DNA from: CAIOZW01 sp049317725
Lineage (GTDB): Bacteria; Acidobacteriota; Blastocatellia; RBC074
Direction: 5' to 3'
Assembly: GCA_049317725.1 (NCBI GenBank)
Contig: JBMOHS010000091.1
Span: 1 to 16,366 of the forward strand
Length of the DNA stretch: 16,366 bases
Shown: piece by piece, positions 1 through 7,312 of the stretch
Layout of the letters: each line of letters opens with the position of its first letter
How positions within the stretch are numbered: position 1 is the first letter of the stretch
Notes under the pieces: generated by a model
The model's database searches: none
What the model saw: only the letters and a program-made list of their open reading frames with translations
Told to the model about the DNA's origin: nothing
Position numbers and translations under genes: made by a program

Positions 1-65
1 ATAGGACGAATAGGACCGATAGGTTAGAAGGATTGTATTCGTCCTATTCGTCCTACTCGTCCTAT
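1..65. repeat. 9-bp tandem repeats arranged as an inverted repeat
   Basis: Three 9-bp units reading ATAGGACGA, ATAGGACCG and ATAGGTTAG occupy 1-27. Three units of the reverse-complement type, TCGTCCTAT, TCGTCCTAC and TCGTCCTAT, occupy 39-65. Positions 2-16 and 41-55 are perfect 15-base reverse complements with a 24-base loop, so the transcript could form a strong hairpin. The array may continue to the left of the window. It ends 11 bases before the start codon at 77, and three of the left-arm units plus the last unit place TAG stops in the frame of the downstream gene. It could be a dispersed palindromic element, a terminator of the gene to the left, or a structured leader. Only the repeat structure is certain. 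Confidence 0.85.
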
Positions 66-76
66 AGATCTCCTAT

Positions 77-781
77 ATGACATTACTTTCCAGAAAATGT
101 GTTCCATACACGCCGCTTGATCGCGAGCTGTCCAAGTGTGCAGTCACCCTGGTGACTGCAGCTGGGGTGCACCGGCGGGATCAAGAGCCGTTCAACATTG
201 CCGATGAGTTGGGGGACTTGACCTTCCGGTCGATTGGGGGAGACGCGGCGCTCGCGGATCTGATGGTGACCCACCATCATTACGATCATCGCGACGCAGA
301 TGAGGACCTCAACGTCGTCTTTCCGTTGGAGATTCTCCGGGATCTGGTCGAGGAGGGGCTGGTTGGGCAGGTTGCTCGTGAGCACGTCGGGTATATGGGA
401 TACTCCATGCAGCTCAAGCAGATGTACGAGCAGACGGCACCAGCAATCGCCGAGTACGTCGACAAGAAGGCCAAGGCAGATTTGGTCGTTCTGACGGGAG
501 GCTGACCGAACGTTTGCCACCGGACGGTCGTCGCGGTGCAACGAGAGATCGAGATGCGGGGGATCCCGACGGTGTTGATCACGGTCAGTCCAGAGGTTTC
601 GGCCCAGATGCGGCCTCCGCGAGCAATCTACCCGAAAGACTTCCGTATCGGGAACTCGCTGGGGCGGCCCGGAATGCGAGATCTGCAGAAGAGGGTTCTG
701 CGGGATGCGATTCTGGCCGTGGCGGGGCCGGCACGCCCTGGTGAGGTGATCGAGCATTCCTACCCGGAGTATTTGAGTTAG
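77..781 (+). CDS. GrdB-like selenoprotein (glycine/sarcosine/betaine reductase selenoprotein B family), Sec at residue 143
   Basis: The frame from ATG 77 to TAG 779-781 encodes 234 residues and is broken only by TGA at 503-505. Reading TGA as selenocysteine gives the redox motif GG-U-PNVC (U143, C147). The sequence continues smoothly on both sides in the style of the GrdB/PrdB selenoprotein B family: an N-terminal AGVHRRDQEPF segment, then THHHYDH and VVFPLEILRDL, and after the Sec site a REIEMRGIPTVLIT segment. It is much shorter than the classical glycine or proline reductase B subunits, and no grdA, grdC or prdA partner is present. A cytosolic thiol/selenol redox enzyme with unknown substrate is the best inference. 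The in-frame TAG at 65-67 bounds the start, and no clear ribosome site precedes the ATG. A nonsense mutation is the alternative, but the intact downstream frame and the hairpin after TGA argue against it. Confidence 0.85.
503..543 (+). promoter_or_regulatory. bacterial SECIS element (bSECIS) for UGA recoding
   Basis: Directly after the TGA a hairpin can form between 511-525 and 530-543. Pairs run C511-G543 to T514-A540, then G516-C539 and C517-G538, then A519-T537 to G522-C534, and finally GAC (523-525) with GUC (530-532). U515, C518 and G533 are bulged. The apical loop is GGUC at 526-529, the same four bases as in the Escherichia coli fdhF SECIS apical loop, and it begins 24 bases from the U of UGA, very close to the fdhF spacing. 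This is the structure SelB recognises in bacteria. No selA, selB, selC or selD gene is in the window. Confidence 0.8.
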
Positions 782-801
782 CTGTTCGTGACTGGGTGAG
801 G

Positions 802-879
802 GGGGGCCTTGCTCAGTTCCATTAAAGAGCAAAAAGAGAGAGGGGGCCTTGGCCCTCTCTCTCTTTTGGCAAGGCCCCC
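802..879. terminator. nested bidirectional transcription terminator
   Basis: The inner stem pairs 832-847 with 852-867 (16 pairs, one G-U) around a CTTG loop. Its base is an A-run on the left and a T-run on the right, so it works as an intrinsic terminator on either strand. An outer perfect 11-base inverted repeat, 802-812 with 869-879, encloses it. It lies between the convergent ends of the selenoprotein gene and the second permease gene, as expected for a shared terminator. Confidence 0.85.
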
Positions 880-880
880 T

Positions 881-2335
881 TCAAGCAGCGAGTGAGTAGC
901 GTCGGAGGGCGCGAAATCCAACCCAACCGATGAGAAGGGTTGGCAGGACCATTCCGAGAATTCCCGAGAGGACCCGGCGAGCGACCATCGCGAGTCGCTC
1001 TTCCTGGAATTGAAAAGAGGGAAATCGTTGGTAGTCGCTGGCTTGGAGCATCGTACGCCTGACGACGAGTGGCGTAAAGAAGGCGCGCCACTCCTGATGA
1101 AAGCGGTCGACGAGTCCCAGAAAATGGCGGTAGCGGGAGAGGCTGGTCCCGGCAACCTCGTTGAGCGCCGCTTGTGTCACGATGGCGGGGGAGAGAAAGC
1201 GCAAACGGTCGACGAGTTCCTGCTGACCGAGCGTCTGCTGGTCGAAGTGGTCGAGGACCGGCTGAACGAGCCGTTCCGTCTCGTCCTGAATGGCCAGGGT
1301 GCGGAGGGCGAAGTCGTTGGGGTCCGGTTGTCCCCCGGCCGCCAGTTCAGGGTGGTCTTCGAGGTACTTGGAGAGCAGTTGACTCGCCTTGGCGGTCGCC
1401 TCGGCCGTGGCCCGTCGGGTGGCTTGAACCATCTCGACTCTCGAAGGAACCGGGTAGAGGGAAGAGGCCCCGACACTGAGGACCGAGGGGATCAGCAGAA
1501 CAAAGAGGAGCCATAGCCCGGCGAGTGCCGTGGCATTGGTCGCCGACGAGCGTCCGATCGCATTGACGACGATGGCCAGTGCGAACCAGAAGGCGCCGTA
1601 GCCACCGACAATCCCGATCCAGAGCAGCATCCGAAGCCAAGCTTCTTCGGCCTGCAGTTCGACCTCCCCTAATAGAAAACCCGCGATCGAGAAACCGAGG
1701 GTCAGGCAGAGGACGACGAGGGCACGCAATCCGATCTTGCCGAGGACGAACTGGCGCAGGCTGACCGGTTGCGAGAGGATCATCTGCAGCGTCCCCTGTT
1801 CCCGTTCCGCCGAGAGAAGGTTGTAGCAGAGGGCGAGGATCAGCAGGGGAAAGAGGTAGAGGATGACAAAGGCGAGATCGAACCGACCCGCGAGGAGGTT
1901 GGTGGGGTTCTCGACCTCGTCGTTGTAGGCAAAGGTCTGCTTGCTCTGGGAGGAGACCTTGAAGTAGTAGGGGTAGATATCACTCTGTCCGACGCTGAGG
2001 GAGGCGAGAGGTCCCGGTGGCAGCAGGGCATAGCGGGTTCCCGCACGGCCCGCCGCGACGGCGGGGAACTGGGGATTGGTGAAGGCAGAAGATGGTTTTC
2101 TGCCTTGCTGGATGGCGACGATCTCCTCCTGGGCACGGGCAAGACGGGTCTGCTCCTCTGCCTGTGCGGCTTGGAGAGTGGTTCGTTGAAAGTCGACCCA
2201 GGTCGAGCCGTTGTAGATTCCATACCCGATCAGCAGGGCAAACAACGGGGTGATGATCCAGAGGGTACGGTCCGCGAGGAGCGTCCGCCATTCGTGTTGC
2301 AGAATGATGCCAAGTGTCTTCATGGTCGAATCCAT
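881..2335 (-). CDS. ABC-2 type transporter permease, DUF3526-like (second of pair)
   Basis: This 484-residue membrane protein resembles the COG1277 / DUF3526 permeases. A transmembrane helix lies at about 25-42. A long non-membrane segment (43-150) follows, then several helices (about 154-175, 203-223, 236-262, 270-292), a second large soluble loop (about 295-450) and a final helix (455-476). The AEREQGTLQMILSQPVS segment at 176-192 is the family hallmark and is matched in the neighbouring permease. The ATG at 2335 overlaps the stop of the upstream gene as TGATG, with GAGG four bases before it, so the two are translationally coupled; ATG at 2323 is a possible alternative. The partners probably form a heterodimeric membrane component. 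No ATP-binding subunit is adjacent, so the ATPase must be encoded elsewhere or supplied in trans. The substrate is unknown. Confidence 0.85.
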   Translation of the reverse strand: MDSTMKTLGIILQHEWRTLLADRTLWIITPLFALLIGYGIYNGSTWVDFQRTTLQAAQAEEQTRLARAQEEIVAIQQGRKPSSAFTNPQFPAVAAGRAGTRYALLPPGPLASLSVGQSDIYPYYFKVSSQSKQTFAYNDEVENPTNLLAGRFDLAFVILYLFPLLILALCYNLLSAEREQGTLQMILSQPVSLRQFVLGKIGLRALVVLCLTLGFSIAGFLLGEVELQAEEAWLRMLLWIGIVGGYGAFWFALAIVVNAIGRSSATNATALAGLWLLFVLLIPSVLSVGASSLYPVPSRVEMVQATRRATAEATAKASQLLSKYLEDHPELAAGGQPDPNDFALRTLAIQDETERLVQPVLDHFDQQTLGQQELVDRLRFLSPAIVTQAALNEVAGTSLSRYRHFLGLVDRFHQEWRAFFTPLVVRRTMLQASDYQRFPSFQFQEERLAMVARRVLSGILGMVLPTLLIGWVGFRALRRYSLAA

Positions 2336-3759
2336 CAAGCCTCGTGAAGGGATCGCCGGGCGGTCCAGATGGCGGCCGCGAATGTCAAGACGCACCAGAG
2401 AAGGAGGATCGCAAGGCTCACTGCCTGCTTCCGGAGGGCCCAGGTGGTCGAGGGGGCGGTGTACTGGAACTCCTCGACGGTCTCCCACAGCTCGGGTGGG
2501 GCGAGATAGGCGAAGGACTGCTTGACGGCTTGGTAGGTCAGGTCGTCGTTCATCTTCTTGACCAGCATGCGGCGATACTTCTCTGCTGCGGCAGCAAAGT
2601 CGCGGTGGTGGGCGAAGTCGGTTCCGGCCAGCCCCATCGAGAGGGACTGAATGGCCAGCATGGGAGTGACCAGCGCGCTGAGCTGTCTCAGTCGATTCTG
2701 CTGGTCAAAGCGTTGCCAGAGATCGCCATAGTTCCGGTCGAAGACGACATTGCCGTGCTCTTCGCTCTCCTGGAGGGAGAGGCCGGCGAAGTTGACCGGC
2801 AAGGCCTCGATCGTCTCGACCCCGTACTGTTTCAGGACGCGCGCTTTCAGTGCGGCGGTCCGCTGGTCGCTGGTCTGATGGCCATCCGGCCCACTCCGCA
2901 TCTCCCGATCAAGGATCTGCTGAAATTCGAAGGCGGATGGAGTGGGGTAGAGGTGTCGGGCGATATCGGCAGCGGCGCGCGGGGCGATCAATCCATTGAG
3001 GATCCAGAAGGCGAGCAGGATGACCAGCGAGAGGGAAGATGTTTTGGCCTTTGCCGAGACGGTCAGTGAGATTCCGATAAAGAGCGTGAAGTAGGCGAGG
3101 TAGCTGAAGAACATCCCAAGGAGCCGAGGCGCGCTGCTGCGGAGGAGGCTCTGCTCTGCGGTGAGGGCGAGGGCGGCGATCCCAAGGATGGTCGCGGGGA
3201 CGAGGAGGACCCCGAGGGCCCCGGCGATCCCGAGGGCCTTGCCGAGCACCAGATCGGTGCGGGAGACTCCGAGACTCAGCAACTGCCGGAGTGTCCCCTG
3301 TTCCCGCTCCCCGACAAAGGCAGAGAAGGAGAGCAGGATGATCAGCAACGGGATCAGCAGTTGAAGGACGGTCGCGGCGGTCAGTTCGCCAAATCGCTGG
3401 ACAGCGGTCAGATCTTGTGCCGGCCGGTGCTTGAATTCGTTCTGCTTGTGGGCTTCCAGCCAGACAGACTGGCCGACAAAGGGGTCGACGCCACGATCGA
3501 GCATCGCCGGCAACATCTTCGGCTTGAAGGCATAGATCCCATAGTGGGCCGCCGAGTGGGGGTTTTTCGCGGGCTGGCGCAGCCACTGTTCCCGTGTCTC
3601 TGCTTGGGCGAGATCGTGCTGCCGTTTGATGCCTCGATGGTGCCATCCCCCGGTCAGCAAGGCGACAAGCAATAAGAGCAGGACGATACCCGCCGCCCAG
3701 TGAAAGCGCTTGTCGCGCAGCATCTCCGTGAATTCCTTGCGAGCAATCAGTCGAATCAT
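2335..3759 (-). CDS. ABC-2 type transporter permease, DUF3526-like (first of pair)
   Basis: The protein has 474 residues with the same plan as its downstream partner. There is a first helix at about 21-38, a soluble segment (about 40-127), helices at about 128-148, 169-199, 213-233 and 240-260, a second soluble segment (about 265-440) and a last helix at about 445-466. EREQGTLRQLLSLGVSR at 151-167 matches the partner's equivalent segment, which indicates an ancient duplication within the family. The ATG at 3759 has a strong AGGAAGG ribosome site. The open frame continues upstream to 4113, but that stretch is low in recognisable protein character and precedes the ribosome site, so I exclude it. 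It is probably the first gene of a two-gene operon. The divergent gene on the other side is a TonB-dependent receptor. Confidence 0.87.
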   Translation of the reverse strand: MIRLIARKEFTEMLRDKRFHWAAGIVLLLLLVALLTGGWHHRGIKRQHDLAQAETREQWLRQPAKNPHSAAHYGIYAFKPKMLPAMLDRGVDPFVGQSVWLEAHKQNEFKHRPAQDLTAVQRFGELTAATVLQLLIPLLIILLSFSAFVGEREQGTLRQLLSLGVSRTDLVLGKALGIAGALGVLLVPATILGIAALALTAEQSLLRSSAPRLLGMFFSYLAYFTLFIGISLTVSAKAKTSSLSLVILLAFWILNGLIAPRAAADIARHLYPTPSAFEFQQILDREMRSGPDGHQTSDQRTAALKARVLKQYGVETIEALPVNFAGLSLQESEEHGNVVFDRNYGDLWQRFDQQNRLRQLSALVTPMLAIQSLSMGLAGTDFAHHRDFAAAAEKYRRMLVKKMNDDLTYQAVKQSFAYLAPPELWETVEEFQYTAPSTTWALRKQAVSLAILLLWCVLTFAAAIWTARRSLHEA

Positions 3760-3760
3760 A

Positions 3761-3790
3761 GACCTTCCTGGGCCTTCCTGGACCTTCCCA
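3761..3790 (-). repeat. three 10-bp tandem repeats containing the ribosome-binding site
   Basis: On the plus strand the units are GACCTTCCTG, GGCCTTCCTG and GACCTTCCCA. Read on the minus strand, each contains GGAAGG, so three Shine-Dalgarno-like motifs precede the permease ATG at 3759 in phase with one another. Only the unit nearest the ATG is correctly spaced to act as the ribosome site. Copy number may be prone to slippage. Confidence 0.75.
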
Positions 3791-3827
3791 TTCTGGGGGG
3801 GCTCTCTTCTCCCCTCTTTGTCGTTGG

Positions 3828-3853
3828 TCACTCTGTCAGAGCAGGCAGAGTGA
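3828..3853. promoter_or_regulatory. 8-bp inverted repeat, possible operator
   Basis: TCACTCTG at 3828-3835 and CAGAGTGA at 3846-3853 are perfect inverted half-sites separated by 10 bases. They lie about 70 bases upstream of the permease operon start and within the divergent control region. This geometry suits a dimeric regulator, but the repeat could also be a small hairpin in the permease leader. No regulator gene is adjacent. Confidence 0.35.
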
Positions 3854-4236
3854 TCGAAAACTTGGCAAATTCGATCATCGGGCAAGCTCCCTTGGTTGGC
3901 GAGGGAAATTGCACGAATGGTCCGGATTGGGCGATCAGTTGTCGGAATGATCCGCTGGTTGGTTGGGGGGGGATTCCAGTTGACTCGACCGGAGACACTG
4001 AGTGGACAACGGGCGTGCTGACGGGACGGCGCGAGCGGAACTCGATCCACGACCGGCGTCTGACCGCTCGGGCAGGATGGGCGCCCGTTGATTGGACCAG
4101 ATCGACCATTCATTGAAAAGGACTGGTGCGATCTCTCCTCGATAAATACTTATTCCCCTTTTATGACGCAAGATCCGGGGGCCGTGGCCCGCAGCGGATC
4201 CAAGATGGAAAGGGAAACAAGGGGGAGGAGTATCGG

Positions 4237-7221
4237 ATGAGAATCGTTCGTTTGATGATGGCTGTCCATTTGTGGGCGGCTGTGAGCATCGTGAGCATGC
4301 CAGTGCTGGCCCAGAATGTTTCTGGGACACTCTCCGGAGTGGTGCAGGATAGTCGGGGCGAGCCGATTGCCCAGGCGACAGTGACATTGACCGATGAGCG
4401 TCGTGATTGGCGACGGGAGAGCACTGCCGACGGCAATGGGCAGTTTCGCCTCACCGGACTGCCCCCGGGGAGCTACCAGATCGAGGTCGGTCAGACAGGA
4501 TTTGCCGCCTACCGCCCCGAGACGCCGCTGCGGCTCTTGGCGGGGGAGACACCTTTCTTGACGATTACCTTACAAGCAGTCGGGGTGACCGAATCGATCG
4601 TGGTGACCGCGAATGTCGATCAGATCGCACAAGCGCGGACGAATGCGAGTCGGGGGGGGACCTTCAATGAGATCGAGAACACCGATCTGCCGATGGTGGC
4701 AGGTGGGCAAGGTCGAAACTATCGTAATCAAGTCTATCTGCTGCCCGGGGTGACGCCCTCGGCCCAGAGGGCGGCGCATGCCCCGTTTTCGATCAATGGG
4801 TTGCGTCCGGTCAACACGGTCAACGTCATGGTCGATGGGGCGGACTTCAATGACCCCCTCGGAGGGATCTTGAATGGGACTGGGCTCAGTGAGCAGCCGG
4901 TCAGTCAAGAGGTCCTTTCGACAACGGAAGTGCAGACCAACAACTACAAGGCGGAATACGGTCGGGCCGCGGGGGGGACGATCAACCTCGTCACGCAGCC
5001 GGGTTCCAACACGTGGCACGGGAAGCTCTACAATTTTCACCGCAATGCCGCCTTCGACGCGCGCAATCCGATCTTCAACCGCAAGGGGCTCTTTCTGCGC
5101 AACCACTTTGGGGTCGTCTTGAACGGGGCGATTCTCAAGGACCGGCTCTTCTTCAACATCAACGGGGAGGGCGTCGGGGATCGCTCGGTCAATCTGCGCA
5201 ATTCGGTCTTTACCTTCACGGAAGCGGAGCGCGCGACAGCGGTCCCAGGGATCCGAGCCCTTCTGGCACACTACCCGCTTCCCAATCTCCAAACGACGAG
5301 TCCGACCCAGCCCAACTTCGATCCGACGGTCCAACGAGCCCGTCAAGGAGGTCACTTCTATTTTGGCCGGCTGGACTACATCGTCAACCAAGCGAACCTC
5401 GTCAATTTTCGGGTGACAAAGACGGCATCCCAACCGGTCGGGATCTTTCCCTTCTTTGCGCAGGGGGCTGGGTTCTCCTCGGGCAATGGGAGTTATTCAG
5501 CGGCCTGGAACTCCACTCTCTCCTCGCGAGTGACCAATGAACTCCGGGTCTATTACACCAACCGCCTCTCCAATGCGATACCAGATTTTCCCCGGCTGGG
5601 AGATCCCGCTCTCAATGGGATGGCCGGATTCATTACCGTGGCGGGGGCGGAGCGGATCGGCAGCTTCTTCCGGGATTATACGCGGATGAACAACTACCAA
5701 GCCTCCAATGACACGTCGTGGAGCTTGGGATCTCACGGAGTCAAGTTTGGTGGCGTGATGCGCTTCATCGAGGCCAACACGACCGCCAACACCAACTTTG
5801 ATGGAGTGATGGTCTTTGCCTCACGCGCCGAATTCTTGAGGGGAACGCCAGCGGTCTACACGCGTGCCTTCGGGGATCCACGCCTCGACCTGCGGGCCAG
5901 AGAGTTTGGTCTCTACTTGCAGGATGACTGGCGGGTGCGCACCAATCTGCAGGTCAACGTCGGTGTGCGCTATGAGATCTATGGAGCGCCTGTCGATCAA
6001 TATGATCGGGTCGCCGTCAACTATCCGACAGACCGAAATAATCTTGCCCCCCGCCTGGGATTTGCCTGGACCCCCGGAAAGCAGAGTGATCTGGTGGTGC
6101 GGGGGGGCTATGGGCTCTTCTTCACTCCCCTGCCGATGAACTACATCGGGCAGTTGCGCTTCACGCCACCGCGCGTGCAGACCTTTACCTACTTTCGGCC
6201 GTCCCTTGCGAATCTGACGGGTGGGGCAGGGGCGCCGAGCTCGAACCGGACGATCACTTCGCCGGATATCGTCCAGCCCTATTCCCAGCAGTACAACTTG
6301 GCATTCGATTATCGTCTCTTCGGAAGCGATCTGGTGCTCAATGCCGCGTACGTTGGGACGACGGCCCGTCATTTGGGAATGACGCGGTTACCGAATGGGG
6401 GAGCGCAGTGGGCGGCAACCATCAATGGGCAGCCCAATCCACGTCCGCTTGCGTCGCAGTATGGCAATGCCGTCATCACGCTTCTCGAGACGGGGGCCTC
6501 GTCGAACTATCACGGTCTGCAGTTGGCATTGTCGGGCCGTCTCGCCAAGGGGCTCATGATTCGCAGCTCCTACACCTGGTCGAAGACGATGGACGACATT
6601 TCGACGGACGGGCAGAACTTCATCAGCGACCGCAATCGGCGGCTCGACTATGCGCCCTCCGATTTCGACATTCGCCACAACTTCAACACGGCCTTGATGT
6701 GGGCGCTGCCGTTTGGCGAGCGGCTGGGAAACAGGCAGTTGCGCACGCTTCTCGGAGGATGGCAGACGACATCGATCATCAGCCTGCGTTCCTCGCTTCC
6801 CTTTACGATTCAGAGTGGAACGGCGACACCGGACGGAGTGGCGGTCAACCGGCCAAGCCCGGTCCCAGGAGCCTTGATCCGGAATCCGACCGATTTCAGG
6901 GCTTGGTCGATTGCTCCCGGGGTGGGGCTCAACCAGTTGATTCCGGGCTTTACCGGCAACTTCAGCGCGGTGACCCCGGTTGGCACTCTCGGTCGCAACA
7001 CCGAGCGGGCGGATGGCTATGCCGAGGTCAGCCTGGGGATCCACAAGGACTTTGGCTTGACGGAGCGGCTGCGTCTGCAATTCCGCACCGAGGTCTTCAA
7101 CCTCTTCAACACCGTCAACTTTCTCGGTTACACGACCAGCCTCGCCAGTCCCGCCTTTGGGGCGGCCCAGTCGGTGTACGGGCAGCGCACCATGCAACTG
7201 GCGCTGCGCCTCTCGTTCTGA
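4237..7221 (+). CDS. TonB-dependent outer-membrane receptor with carboxypeptidase-regulatory domain (Oar-like)
   Basis: The protein has 994 residues. A signal peptide (1-26, ending VLAQ) is followed by a carboxypeptidase-regulatory-like Ig fold (about 28-115: SGTLSGVVQDSRGEPI and the GQFRLTGLPPGSYQIEV segment). A plug domain follows (about 118-255, with FSINGLRP, VMVDGADFND and YGRAAGGTINLVT), then a beta-barrel to the C terminus. The last residues, LALRLSF, end in phenylalanine, as usual for proteins inserted by the BAM complex. ATG 4237 was chosen because a GGGGGAGGAG ribosome site precedes it and the signal peptide starts there; the frame is open from 4126. This receptor type is greatly expanded in Acidobacteriota and imports or binds large ligands with energy from TonB-ExbBD. 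Nothing in the sequence fixes the ligand. The gene is followed after 91 bases by a PQQ-like protein gene on the same strand. Confidence 0.93.
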   Translation: MRIVRLMMAVHLWAAVSIVSMPVLAQNVSGTLSGVVQDSRGEPIAQATVTLTDERRDWRRESTADGNGQFRLTGLPPGSYQIEVGQTGFAAYRPETPLRLLAGETPFLTITLQAVGVTESIVVTANVDQIAQARTNASRGGTFNEIENTDLPMVAGGQGRNYRNQVYLLPGVTPSAQRAAHAPFSINGLRPVNTVNVMVDGADFNDPLGGILNGTGLSEQPVSQEVLSTTEVQTNNYKAEYGRAAGGTINLVTQPGSNTWHGKLYNFHRNAAFDARNPIFNRKGLFLRNHFGVVLNGAILKDRLFFNINGEGVGDRSVNLRNSVFTFTEAERATAVPGIRALLAHYPLPNLQTTSPTQPNFDPTVQRARQGGHFYFGRLDYIVNQANLVNFRVTKTASQPVGIFPFFAQGAGFSSGNGSYSAAWNSTLSSRVTNELRVYYTNRLSNAIPDFPRLGDPALNGMAGFITVAGAERIGSFFRDYTRMNNYQASNDTSWSLGSHGVKFGGVMRFIEANTTANTNFDGVMVFASRAEFLRGTPAVYTRAFGDPRLDLRAREFGLYLQDDWRVRTNLQVNVGVRYEIYGAPVDQYDRVAVNYPTDRNNLAPRLGFAWTPGKQSDLVVRGGYGLFFTPLPMNYIGQLRFTPPRVQTFTYFRPSLANLTGGAGAPSSNRTITSPDIVQPYSQQYNLAFDYRLFGSDLVLNAAYVGTTARHLGMTRLPNGGAQWAATINGQPNPRPLASQYGNAVITLLETGASSNYHGLQLALSGRLAKGLMIRSSYTWSKTMDDISTDGQNFISDRNRRLDYAPSDFDIRHNFNTALMWALPFGERLGNRQLRTLLGGWQTTSIISLRSSLPFTIQSGTATPDGVAVNRPSPVPGALIRNPTDFRAWSIAPGVGLNQLIPGFTGNFSAVTPVGTLGRNTERADGYAEVSLGIHKDFGLTERLRLQFRTEVFNLFNTVNFLGYTTSLASPAFGAAQSVYGQRTMQLALRLSF

Positions 7222-7239
7222 CCTGAGGAGACTTGGGCG

Positions 7240-7275
7240 GCCGGTGGGGAGGGAGCCGTCTCCTTCGCCACCGGC
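7240..7275 (+). other. GC-rich hairpin between receptor and PQQ-like gene
   Basis: GCCGGTGG (7240-7247) and CCACCGGC (7268-7275) are perfect inverted repeats, with inner GGAG and CTCC that can also pair. No T-run follows, so it looks more like an intercistronic mRNA-stabilising or partly terminating hairpin than a full intrinsic terminator. It would let expression of the two genes differ even if they are cotranscribed. Confidence 0.45.
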
Positions 7276-7312
7276 TTGACGACTGGATGGGGGCCATTTT
7301 TCTGGAGTACCG

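Larger units (their letters stand above)
3760..4236. other. divergent intergenic region between permease operon and TonB receptor
   Basis: This 477-base stretch has no convincing gene; the open frames in it lack family features. It holds the 10-bp repeats next to the permease start and the 3828-3853 inverted repeat. It also holds a perfect 9-base inverted repeat, CAACGGGCG at 4007-4015 with CGCCCGTTG at 4082-4090. An AT-rich patch at about 4141-4165 could house the receptor promoter, but I could not find a well-spaced -35/-10 pair for either direction. Confidence 0.6.

Noticed and set aside
1..65. CRISPR array
   Set aside because: The units are 9 bp, contiguous and in opposing orientations, with no spacers of regular length.
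503..505. TGA as a nonsense mutation making a pseudogene
   Set aside because: The downstream frame is intact to a proper stop, the TGA sits at the family's redox site followed by a cysteine, and the SECIS-like GGUC hairpin is at the right distance.
536..781. Separate small gene starting at ATG or TTG after the TGA
   Set aside because: It is the C-terminal part of the same frame as 77-505. The UGA with its SECIS hairpin explains the break better than a second gene without a ribosome site.
3760..4113. N-terminal extension of the first permease to 4113
   Set aside because: The extension lies upstream of a strong ribosome site, is polar and proline/arginine-rich, and would precede the natural first membrane helix.
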